The position numbers and the translations under genes were made by a program. From assembly GCA_946405325.1 (NCBI GenBank), contig CAMJGU010000016.1, positions 1 through 9,893 on the forward strand: DNA of 9,893 nt, written 5' to 3'. The notes beneath the pieces were generated by a model. That model made no database searches and was not told the DNA's origin. It was given only the letters and a program-made list of their open reading frames with translations. Source of the DNA: an uncultured Clostridia bacterium (GTDB lineage: Bacteria > Bacillota_A > Clostridia > Oscillospirales > Oscillospiraceae). Below, in pieces: positions 1 through 6,013 of the stretch; the stretch's first letter is position 1; every line of letters starts with the position of its first letter.

Positions 1-722
1 ATGTTCGCGCGGTGTCCGGAGGAATTCATCCACGCGTTCACCACCGCCTCCGGCGTGGCGTAGCCCATGGCGATGTTCTCGCCCGCGGTGCGATAGCGGA
101 TGCCCTGCGCCTTCATCAGGTCAAAGGGGCTGCCGTATGTAGGACTGTTGTGGTCAAAGTAGCGGTTGTCGCGCATATCCTGCGACTTCATGCGCGCCGT
201 GCGGGCGAGGTTCGCGTCCTCGGTGAGCGCCGCGAGACCGTATTTCGCGCGCTCCACGTTCACCAGACGGATGACCTCACGCTCATAGGCGCTGGCGGTC
301 GTCTCCGCGGGCTGCTGGGCGGGCGTCTCGGGCTCGACCGGCTTCTCCTGCTCCGCGGGCTGTTCGGGCTTGGCGGGCTGCTCTGGCTCTACGGGCATCT
401 CGGGCTGCGCGGGCTTTTCGGTTTCCGGCTGCGTCGGCGTCTCGGGGAGCACGAAATCGTACTGCTTGAGCAGCTGCCCCAGCAGCGCGTTCGCGTCCAG
501 CGTGGGTGCGGCGCAGGAGCTGTCGTCGCAGTTGCTTTCGCCGCAATCGCCGCAGTCGTCATCGCCGCACAGTCCGCCGTAGCGGCAGAGCATCTGCCAG
601 AGCAGCGCGTTGGCGAGACAGTTGGACGCGGCGGGGGCCTGGCAGCTTGCGGCAAAAGTCGGGATGCTCAGGGAAACCATGAGAGCGGCTGCCATAAGGA
701 TGCTGGATAATTTGTTTTTCAT
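1..722 (-). CDS. Secreted CAP/SCP-domain (YkwD-like) protein, C-terminus cut off by window edge
   Basis: Start ATG at 722-720, preceded by a strong AAAGGGAGGT Shine-Dalgarno; 240 complete codons are visible and the frame is still open at base 1. Residues 1-24 form a Sec signal peptide (MKNK, hydrophobic core, likely cleavage at TFA/AS). Residues 27-70 are a short Cys-rich segment with eight cysteines (27, 35, 46, 52, 57, 60, 65, 70). Residues 93-140 are a Pro/Glu/Gln-rich linker built on PEQPAKPEQPAE-like units. From about 145 a CAP domain starts, with the hallmarks NVERAKYGL, FDHNSP (H191), GENIA (E215) and SGHRANI (H237); these His and Glu residues line the CAP cavity. Only the last strands of the domain should be missing. 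Exported, and probably wall-associated or released. Clostridial relatives are common, some linked to sporulation, but the function of this subgroup is unsettled. Family call is sure; role is unknown. Confidence 0.93.
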   Translation of the reverse strand, partial: MKNKLSSILMAAALMVSLSIPTFAASCQAPAASNCLANALLWQMLCRYGGLCGDDDCGDCGESNCDDSSCAAPTLDANALLGQLLKQYDFVLPETPTQPETEKPAQPEMPVEPEQPAKPEQPAEQEKPVEPETPAQQPAETTASAYEREVIRLVNVERAKYGLAALTEDANLARTARMKSQDMRDNRYFDHNSPTYGSPFDLMKAQGIRYRTAGENIAMGYATPEAVVNAWMNSSGHRAN

Positions 723-747
723 AGGTATTACCTCCCTTTCACGACAA

Positions 748-776
748 ATTGTAACCGTTTTGTAATCTCTTGACAA
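748..776 (-). promoter_or_regulatory. Sigma-A promoter of the CAP gene
   Basis: On the minus strand there is a -35 TTGTCA (776-771), a 17-nt spacer and a -10 TACAAT (753-748). Each hexamer has one mismatch to consensus. The expected start point lies about 20 nt upstream of the CAP ATG, so the leader holds little besides the Shine-Dalgarno. Confidence 0.75.
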
Positions 777-787
777 TGCAAAATGGT

Positions 788-801
788 TTCCAATTTTGGA
801 A
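788..801. promoter_or_regulatory. Inverted repeat in divergent intergenic region, possible operator
   Basis: TTCCAA-TT-TTGGAA is a 6-2-6 inverted repeat between the CAP gene promoter and the FAD/Rieske gene. It lies just upstream of the CAP -35 and just downstream of a plus-strand TTGACA (770-775), so a bound regulator could affect either gene. Only the symmetry is seen; the binding function is inferred. Confidence 0.35.
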
Positions 802-857
802 GGTATAACCAGCGTCGCGGCGGAGATACTATTGAAAAATACACACGGAGGAAGCCT

Positions 858-2288
858 ATGGAAACCTTGCCCGCATACCCGCGCCTCAATGAGCATCTGA
901 TCGCCGACGTCGCCGTGATCGGCGGCGGCATGGCGGGGCTGCTGACCGCCTTTTCCCTGCACCGCGCCGGACTGCGGGTGGTGGTGCTGGAGGAAAACCG
1001 TCTCGCGGGCGGCGCGACGGGTCGCTGCACCGCGCGGCTCTCGGCGCAGCACGGACTGTTCTGTGAGCGGCTGATCCACGACTTCGGGGAGCATCTGGCG
1101 CGGCAGTATGTGATGGCGCAGCTCCACGCGGTCAAGCAGTATCGCGATCTGGTTGCGGCGCTGGGCGTGGACTGCGGCTGGCGGGAGCAGACCTCGCGCG
1201 TCTGCACCGCGCCCAACGGCCCCGACCTCTCGCGGGAATACGCCGCGGCGATATTGCTCGGCGCGCCGGTGGAGATGCAGGCTGTCAAGGGACTTCCCTT
1301 TCCGGTACGCGAGGCGGTCTGCTTCACCGATCAGGCGACCTTTGACCCGCTGCCGCTCTTTGCCGCGCTGCTGCCGGGGCTGGCAATCTACGAGCACAGC
1401 CCGGTGCAGGACGTGCGCGGGCATCTGGTGCGCTGCGACGGCGGCAGCGTGGAGGCGGCGCACATCGTGGTCGCCACGCGCTATCCCCTGCTGGAGCGCT
1501 GGGGCTTCTACCACCTGCGGCTGCGGCAGGAGCAGGCGCACCTTTTGGAGCTTGCCGGCGCGCCGGGCATCGACGGCTGGTATCTGGATGCGGACACACG
1601 GGGCTGGAGCCTTCAGCAGCGCGGCGACCATCTGATCCTGGGCGGCGGGCTGCATCGCAGCGGGGACAATCCCGGCGCTCAATACGACCGCCTGCGGGAA
1701 CAGGCGCGGCTGTGGTTTCCGGAGGCGCGAGAGGTGCGCGCGTGGTCGTCGCAGGACTGCGTGACCATGGACGGCGTGCCCTATATCGGACGCTATGGCG
1801 CGGCGGCGCCATACCTGCACGTGGCGGCGGGCTTCGGTCGCTGGGGGCTGACGAACAGCATGGTGGCGGCGACGCTGCTCACGGCGGAGATCCTCGACAA
1901 GCACTACCCCTACGCCGAGGTGTTCTCCCCCGCGCGCTTCTTCCCCTCCGCGTCCATCGAGGCGATGATGGAGGGCGCGCTCTATGCCGTGCGCGGCAAG
2001 AAGCGCCGCCTGTACACCGCCGCGGAACGGGAGACCTCCGCGATTCCCCGCGGAAGCGCCGCCGTCGTGCGCCATCATGGACGGCAGTACGGCGTCTACC
2101 GCGACGAGCAGGATCGGCTCTACGCCGTCTCACCCGTATGCCCCCACCGGGGCTGCGCACTGGAATGGAACGCCGACGACAAGACCTGGGACTGCCCCTG
2201 CCACGGCTCGCGCTTCGACTACACCGGACGGCGGCTGGACAGCCCCGCCCGCGCCGCGCTCAGGCAGACGGACGCCAAGCTGCTGTAA
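858..2288 (+). CDS. FAD-dependent oxidoreductase with C-terminal Rieske [2Fe-2S] domain (YhfW-like)
   Basis: A 476-aa protein. The start at 858 is chosen because CGGAGGAAG sits just upstream; an in-frame ATG at 783 has no ribosome site and adds a non-homologous tail. Residues 16-46 hold a DAO-type FAD-binding Rossmann motif (VAVIGGGMAG, then VVVLEE with the ribose-binding Glu). GGATGRCTARLSAQHG near 51-66 is typical of glycine-oxidase-like flavoproteins, and the C-terminal part of the FAD domain is around 300-345 (MDGVPYIGR, AAGFGRWGLTNS). Residues about 400-470 are a Rieske domain with CPHRGC (C428, H430) and CPCHGSRF (C446, H449), plus the two extra cysteines C433 and C448 that form a disulfide in high-potential Rieske proteins. 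The order DAO domain then Rieske matches the family of B. subtilis YhfW (from memory). It is cytoplasmic, with no signal peptide or membrane segment seen. Substrate and electron partner are unknown. It appears monocistronic, with a terminator immediately after the stop. Confidence 0.93.
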   Translation: METLPAYPRLNEHLIADVAVIGGGMAGLLTAFSLHRAGLRVVVLEENRLAGGATGRCTARLSAQHGLFCERLIHDFGEHLARQYVMAQLHAVKQYRDLVAALGVDCGWREQTSRVCTAPNGPDLSREYAAAILLGAPVEMQAVKGLPFPVREAVCFTDQATFDPLPLFAALLPGLAIYEHSPVQDVRGHLVRCDGGSVEAAHIVVATRYPLLERWGFYHLRLRQEQAHLLELAGAPGIDGWYLDADTRGWSLQQRGDHLILGGGLHRSGDNPGAQYDRLREQARLWFPEAREVRAWSSQDCVTMDGVPYIGRYGAAAPYLHVAAGFGRWGLTNSMVAATLLTAEILDKHYPYAEVFSPARFFPSASIEAMMEGALYAVRGKKRRLYTAAERETSAIPRGSAAVVRHHGRQYGVYRDEQDRLYAVSPVCPHRGCALEWNADDKTWDCPCHGSRFDYTGRRLDSPARAALRQTDAKLL

Positions 2289-2292
2289 CAAG

Positions 2293-2321
2293 AAAAACGA
2301 CGGCTTACGCCGTCGTTTTTT
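2293..2321. terminator. Bidirectional rho-independent terminator
   Basis: A perfect 12-bp stem (2293-2304 with 2309-2320) closes a TTAC loop, with an A-run on one side and a T-run on the other, so it works for both convergent genes. The stop codon of the minus-strand E2-like gene (TAA, 2307-2305) is inside the loop, so that gene's last residues are encoded by the stem. Confidence 0.9.
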
Positions 2322-3144
2322 GTTCGTTGATGGTCAGCTCCGGATGCTTCAAGTACCGCTGGAAGCTCGTCCAGAAGCGGGAGTACTCCACGCCGGAGCA
2401 GATGCGCTCGTCCAGCACGCACTTGAGCGGCAGCAGCTTTTCGCGGTACTGCCCCTCCAGATAGTTCGACGTGGGCTTGCCCATGCACAGGAACACGCCC
2501 GTGGTGCCGAACTCGTAGCAGTGGTGGTAGATGGGATCGGTGCCGATGCTCGCAAGGTTGGTGATGAACAGGCTCGTGTGGAACGGGCTTAGGTCGATGA
2601 CGAACTTCGGCAGCAGGCCGTAGCGGTCCAGCAGCCGCGCAAGCCCGATCACCAGCGTCGGCAGCAGCGGGATCGAGAACATGAAGTTTGCGAACTTGTC
2701 CGTGTTGTTGTCGTGCGCCGCCACGGAGTTCTTGGCGACGATCTCCTCGATCTTCGCGTTGATGGAAAGCACGTCGTCCTCCGGCTCAAAGAACACCTTG
2801 AGCGTGGTTTCGTCCGGCGTGCCGTCCGCGCGGGTCTTGAGCATGACGAAGCTGACGCAGAAGTGGTTGCGCTGGAAGATCTTCTTGTTCATGATGAAGC
2901 GGTTGATCTTCGGGTTTTCCAGATACGCCTTGTAGTATGCCGCCAAAACCAGCGCCATATAGGAAATGCGGACGCCCTCCTTGCGCTTGCCGTGGATGAA
3001 GGCGCGCAGGATCTCCATGTCCGCGTACTCGGTGATGTAGTTCTGCGCATCGTAGCGATGCGGCATGATGTACGGGATCGCCGAGGCGATGGCCGTCTCC
3101 TTCACGCGTTTGCCGTCGGGTCTGATGGGATCACATCCTCTCAT
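2305..3144 (-). CDS. E2-like acyltransferase-fold protein (2-oxo-acid dehydrogenase E2 / CAT superfamily) with degenerate HxxxDG
   Basis: A 279-aa protein. The chosen start is ATG 3144-3142 (MRGCDPIRPDGKRV); the frame stays open far upstream, but that part is antisense to serC. Residues 12-100 (KETAIASAIPYIMPHRYDAQN, then ISYMALVLAAYYKAYLENPKIN) and 189-222 (HTSLFITNLASIGTDPIYHH, then TTGVFLCMG) match the chloramphenicol-acetyltransferase-like fold of E2 catalytic domains. The E2 signature DHRxxDGA corresponds to DERICSGV at 245-252, so the catalytic His is Glu246 and the Asp is Ser250. There is no lipoyl or subunit-binding domain and no E1/E3 gene nearby. Such short E2-like proteins occur in anaerobic Firmicutes and Bacteroidetes and are often annotated as E2 subunits. 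With this motif, classical acyl transfer is unlikely; a binding or different catalytic role is inference. The ribosome site is weak (AAGAAA), and a better GAGAGGA lies just inside the gene, so the exact start is uncertain. Confidence 0.82.
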   Translation of the reverse strand: MRGCDPIRPDGKRVKETAIASAIPYIMPHRYDAQNYITEYADMEILRAFIHGKRKEGVRISYMALVLAAYYKAYLENPKINRFIMNKKIFQRNHFCVSFVMLKTRADGTPDETTLKVFFEPEDDVLSINAKIEEIVAKNSVAAHDNNTDKFANFMFSIPLLPTLVIGLARLLDRYGLLPKFVIDLSPFHTSLFITNLASIGTDPIYHHCYEFGTTGVFLCMGKPTSNYLEGQYREKLLPLKCVLDERICSGVEYSRFWTSFQRYLKHPELTINEQKTTA

Positions 3145-3160
3145 TTTCTTGCGCGGACAG

Positions 3161-3187
3161 TGTATAACAAATTTATAAATCATGCAA
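3161..3187 (-). promoter_or_regulatory. Possible extended -10 promoter of the E2-like gene
   Basis: The minus strand shows TGTTATACA, an extended -10 (TG-N-TATACA, hexamer 3166-3161), with a weak TTGCAT -35 at 3187-3182 and a short 15-nt spacer. The inferred start would leave a leader of only about 10 nt before the ATG. Confidence 0.4.
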
Positions 3188-3243
3188 GCCTTGATTGTCC
3201 GCGGCGCGCGTTTTCTGTTCCAAAAAATTTTTCTGCTTTTCTT

Positions 3244-3293
3244 AAAAATATTTTTGTTTAGGTGTTGCGTTTCCCGCGCAAGCGTACTATACT
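3244..3293 (+). promoter_or_regulatory. Strong sigma-A promoter with UP element for the serC operon
   Basis: A -35 TTGCGT (3265-3270), a 17-nt spacer and a -10 TATACT (3288-3293) lie about 35 nt before the serC ATG. Immediately upstream, AAAAATATTTT (3244-3254) fits the distal UP-element consensus AAAWWTWTTTT within about 1 nt of the expected distance. The leader is under 30 nt, so no riboswitch or T-box fits there. Confidence 0.8.
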
Positions 3294-3327
3294 GGGTGTA
3301 CAAATACTCTAAAGGAGGATGCGCGCT

Positions 3328-4416
3328 ATGAACTATGGTCGAGTCTACAACTTTTCCGCCGGTCCTGCCATGATGCCGGAACCCGTGTTGGAGGAAATTC
3401 GTGACGAAATGCTCAACTACCGCGGCAGCGGTATGTGCGTCATGGAGATGTCGCACCGCAGCGCCGTGTATCAGCAGATCATCGACGAGGCGGAGGCCGA
3501 TCTCCGCGACCTGATGGGCATTCCCGACAACTATAAGGTGCTGTTCATTCAGGGCGGCGCTACGCTGCAGTTCGCCGCGATCCCCTGGAACCTGATGAAA
3601 AACGGCAAGGCGGTCTACATCGAGACCGGCGCGTGGTCGAAGAAGGCGATCGCCGAGGCGAAGAAATACGGCGAGGTCATCGTCGCCGCGTCCAGCAAGG
3701 ATAAGAACTACAGCTATATCCCCGACTGCTCCGACCTCGATATTCCCGAGGACACGGACTACGTCTATATCTGCGAAAACGAGACCATCCACGGCGTGAC
3801 GTGGCAGACGCTGCCCAACACCAAGGGCCATATCCTCGTCTCCGACCAGTCGTCGATGTTCCTCTCCAAGCCGGTGGACGTGAGCAAGTACGGCCTGATC
3901 TACGCGGGCGTGCAGAAGAACGTCGGCCCCGCGGGCATGGTGGTCGTCATCATCCGCGAGGATCTCATCCGCGAGGATCTCGATCCCAAAATGCCGATCT
4001 ACATGCGCTACGATACCCACGCCAAGAACGGCTCCATGTATAACACACCGAACTGCTGGGCGATCTACTGCTGCGGTAAGGTGTTCAAGTATTTGAAGAG
4101 CATCGGCGGCCTTGAGGAGATGAATCGCCGCAACGTGGAGAAAGCGAAAGTCCTTTACGACTTCCTCGACTCCTCGAAGATGTTCCATGGCACCGTCGAG
4201 CCGTCGGTGCGCAGCCTGATGAACGTGCCGTTCGTCACCGGCAGCGCCGAGCTGGACGCCGAGGTCGTCAAGGCGACCAAGGCGGCGGGCTACGACAACC
4301 TCAAGGGTCACAAGAGCGTCGGCGGCCTGCGCGCGTCGATCTACAACGCCATGCCCAAGGAGGGCGTCGAGGCGCTGGTCGAATTCCTGAAGAAGTTTGA
4401 GGCGGAGCACAAGTAA
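3328..4416 (+). CDS. serC: Phosphoserine aminotransferase
   Basis: A 362-aa class-V PLP-dependent aminotransferase converting 3-phosphohydroxypyruvate and glutamate to O-phosphoserine and 2-oxoglutarate in cytoplasmic serine biosynthesis. The start at 3328 is preferred over the in-frame ATG at 3319, because AAAGGAGG (3311-3318) directly abuts 3319 but is 9 nt from 3328; the resulting N-terminus VYNFSAGPAMMPEPVLEE is canonical. Family features are MEMSHRS (40-45), the phosphate-binding loop QGGATLQF (75-82), the catalytic lysine K197 in IYAGVQKNVGPAGM, and the NGSMYNTPNCWAIY segment lining the active site. Full length compared with the 362-residue E. coli enzyme. It is first in a two-gene operon with a phosphoglycerate dehydrogenase 25 nt downstream, the preceding step of the pathway. 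Confidence 0.98.
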   Translation: MNYGRVYNFSAGPAMMPEPVLEEIRDEMLNYRGSGMCVMEMSHRSAVYQQIIDEAEADLRDLMGIPDNYKVLFIQGGATLQFAAIPWNLMKNGKAVYIETGAWSKKAIAEAKKYGEVIVAASSKDKNYSYIPDCSDLDIPEDTDYVYICENETIHGVTWQTLPNTKGHILVSDQSSMFLSKPVDVSKYGLIYAGVQKNVGPAGMVVVIIREDLIREDLDPKMPIYMRYDTHAKNGSMYNTPNCWAIYCCGKVFKYLKSIGGLEEMNRRNVEKAKVLYDFLDSSKMFHGTVEPSVRSLMNVPFVTGSAELDAEVVKATKAAGYDNLKGHKSVGGLRASIYNAMPKEGVEALVEFLKKFEAEHK

Positions 4417-4441
4417 AGAATGGCATAAGGAGGCTATTGTC

Positions 4442-5347
4442 ATGCGTATTCTGGTAACCGACGGAATGGACAAGTCCGCCATCGCCACGCTGCGTGAGCG
4501 CGGACATGAGGTCATCGAGCAGTTTTATGAGCCGGGCGAGCTGGGCGAAGCGCTCAAGGACGTGGACGTGGTGGTCGTGCGCTCCAAGACCAAGGTGCGC
4601 AAGGAGCACATCGACGCGGCGAAGAACGGCAAGCTCAAGTGCATCATCCGCGGCGGCATCGGCATTGACAACATCGACGCCGACTATGCCCGCATGAACG
4701 GCATCCAAGTGCGCAACACACCGGACGCCTCCACCGAGTCGGTGGCGGAGCTGGCGCTGGCGCACATGCTGGCCTGCGCGCGCTATGTGTCCATCTCGGG
4801 CAACACCATGCGCAACGGTCAGTGGGAGAAGAAGGCCTACGGCAAGGGCATCGAGCTCGTCGGCAAGCGCCTTGGCATCTATGGCTACGGCCGCATCGGC
4901 AAGCGCCTCGGCGTCATGGCAAAGGGCATGGGCATGAACGTGCTCGCCTATCGCCGCAGCGCGATCCCCGAGAGCATCGACGACGCGGGCATCATCTATG
5001 TGGACGAGGAGAAGCTGCTGCGTACCTGCGACTTCATCTCCGTCCATGCGCCCTCCTCCCCCGCCGGTCCGATCATCACGGCGGACAAGATCGCCCACAT
5101 GAAGGACGGCGTGGTCATCATCAACACCTCCCGCGGCGCAAACGTGGACGAAAAAGCGCTGCTCGACGCGCTCAACAGCGGCAAGGTCCGCGCGGCGGGC
5201 CTCGACGTCTGGATGGATGAGCCGACGCACAATCAGGAGCTCATCAACCACCCCAACGTATCCTGCACGCCGCACATCGGCGCGGCGACGGTGGAGGCGC
5301 AAAAGCGCATCGGCGCGGAGATCGTGTACATCATCTCCGGCCTGTAA
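4442..5347 (+). CDS. serA: D-3-phosphoglycerate dehydrogenase, short form without ACT domain
   Basis: A 301-aa D-2-hydroxyacid dehydrogenase, start 4442 with AAGGAGG at 4427-4433. It should oxidise 3-phosphoglycerate to 3-phosphohydroxypyruvate, feeding SerC encoded just upstream. The substrate domain has VRSKTKV (46-52) and IIRGGIGIDNID (68-79); the cofactor domain has GYGRIG (148-153). Catalytic residues are Arg231 (NTSRGANVDE), Glu260 (DVWMDEP) and His278 (PHIGAAT). At the end of the second Rossmann strand, where NAD-dependent relatives carry Asp, this protein has AYRRS with Arg171, a pattern associated with NADP preference. It stops right after the catalytic domains, so the serine-sensing ACT domain of many SerA proteins is absent and feedback by serine through ACT is not expected. 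Pairing with serC makes the substrate assignment good; another 2-hydroxyacid remains possible. Confidence 0.92.
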   Translation: MRILVTDGMDKSAIATLRERGHEVIEQFYEPGELGEALKDVDVVVVRSKTKVRKEHIDAAKNGKLKCIIRGGIGIDNIDADYARMNGIQVRNTPDASTESVAELALAHMLACARYVSISGNTMRNGQWEKKAYGKGIELVGKRLGIYGYGRIGKRLGVMAKGMGMNVLAYRRSAIPESIDDAGIIYVDEEKLLRTCDFISVHAPSSPAGPIITADKIAHMKDGVVIINTSRGANVDEKALLDALNSGKVRAAGLDVWMDEPTHNQELINHPNVSCTPHIGAATVEAQKRIGAEIVYIISGL

Positions 5348-5358
5348 AAGCCATCTAA

Positions 5359-5392
5359 AAGAGAGGGACGGACTCAAGTCCGTCCCTCTCTT
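5359..5392. terminator. Bidirectional rho-independent terminator
   Basis: A 15-bp perfect stem (5359-5373 with 5378-5392) with a TCAA loop. T-rich sequence follows on both strands (CTCTCATTTTTC on plus; TTTTAGATGGCTTTT on minus). It separates the serC operon from the convergent lipoprotein gene, whose stop is 4 nt from the stem. Confidence 0.88.
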
Positions 5393-5395
5393 CTC

Positions 5396-5995
5396 TCATT
5401 TTTCACTGTAGTTGAGGTCAATGCAGTGATCGGAAACCCCGTCACAGGTGACGGAAGCGATCGTCAGCGGACGCATGGCCTCCGCCTCGCTGAAACTCCC
5501 GTCCACGTCCACGGCTTCGTCAAACCGGACGGAGTAGAAGTACAGCCCTTTGACGAGATAGAATTCCGTCGCGGAATCAAAATCGCTGTAGATCGAGTGT
5601 CCCACGATCTCCCAGCCGTCGTCCAGCAGCTCGCCGCCGGTCTTGCCGACCAGACGATCCAGCTCCGGCTGCTTTGGCATCCCGGCGGACAGATCTTCGA
5701 CCTCTGCCGCCTCCAGCGCCGCGAGCTCTTCGTCATTGCCGGAGCGCAGCGCCTGATATGCCTCCGGGGTCAGGTTTGCCACGGCGCGCATCCACGCGCC
5801 GTCCTTTTCAAACACGCAGACGTATTGTTCTTCGTTGTACGCGGAGGAATATACCTCGGCGTCCTCACCGAGTACCGCGCCCATGGTCATGGCATCCTCT
5901 TCCGGTTCGCCCACCGCGGTTTCCGGCACTACGGCGGTTTGCTTTGCGCAGCCGACCAGCAGCGCGGCGCAGAGCAGGATCAAAGCTTTTTTCAT
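5396..5995 (-). CDS. Small lipoprotein of unknown function
   Basis: A 199-aa product with a lipoprotein signal: MKKALILLCAALLVGC, lipobox LVGC with the acylated cysteine at 16, so it should be anchored to the outer face of the cytoplasmic membrane. After an acidic linker (PEEDA, 31-35), residues 45-110 include a short strand-rich piece (EVYSSAYNEEQYVCVFEKDGAWMRAVA) and an acidic helix (NDEELAALEAAEVEDL). Residues 117-160 (TGGELLDDGWEIVGHSIY, then TEFYLVKGLYFYSVRFDEAV) look like a compact beta domain. C184 and C191 may form a disulfide. No family is recognised. The start follows a weak AGGA ribosome site and lies 18 nt after the ACT-type phosphoglycerate dehydrogenase stop with no visible terminator between them, so the two are probably cotranscribed; a functional link to serine synthesis is not evident. 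Confidence 0.88.
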   Translation of the reverse strand: MKKALILLCAALLVGCAKQTAVVPETAVGEPEEDAMTMGAVLGEDAEVYSSAYNEEQYVCVFEKDGAWMRAVANLTPEAYQALRSGNDEELAALEAAEVEDLSAGMPKQPELDRLVGKTGGELLDDGWEIVGHSIYSDFDSATEFYLVKGLYFYSVRFDEAVDVDGSFSEAEAMRPLTIASVTCDGVSDHCIDLNYSEK

Positions 5996-6013
5996 GGTAT
6001 CGCTGTCCTGTGG

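Noticed and set aside
12..710. 232-codon plus-strand open frame at the left edge
   Set aside because: The Gly/Leu/Arg-rich repeats are the complement of the Pro/Glu linker of the CAP protein, whose signal peptide, linker and CAP motifs are on the minus strand.
770..809. Plus-strand promoter TTGACA with TATAAC for the FAD/Rieske gene
   Set aside because: The spacer would be 28 nt, too long for sigma-A; no good -10 at 16-18 nt, so no promoter was called for this gene.
3145..3327. Riboswitch or T-box leader ahead of serC
   Set aside because: The promoter places the transcript start under 30 nt from the ATG, leaving no room for a structured leader.
3145..4515. Long minus-strand open frame continuous with the E2-like gene, giving a 736-aa reading
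   Set aside because: It is antisense to serC, whose protein is unmistakable; the peptide is a His/Leu/Asp-rich shadow without family features, and a ribosome site and promoter near 3144-3166 fit the shorter gene.
4301..5377. 358-codon minus-strand open frame opposite the short serA
   Set aside because: Antisense shadow; it would also run through the terminator at 5359-5392.
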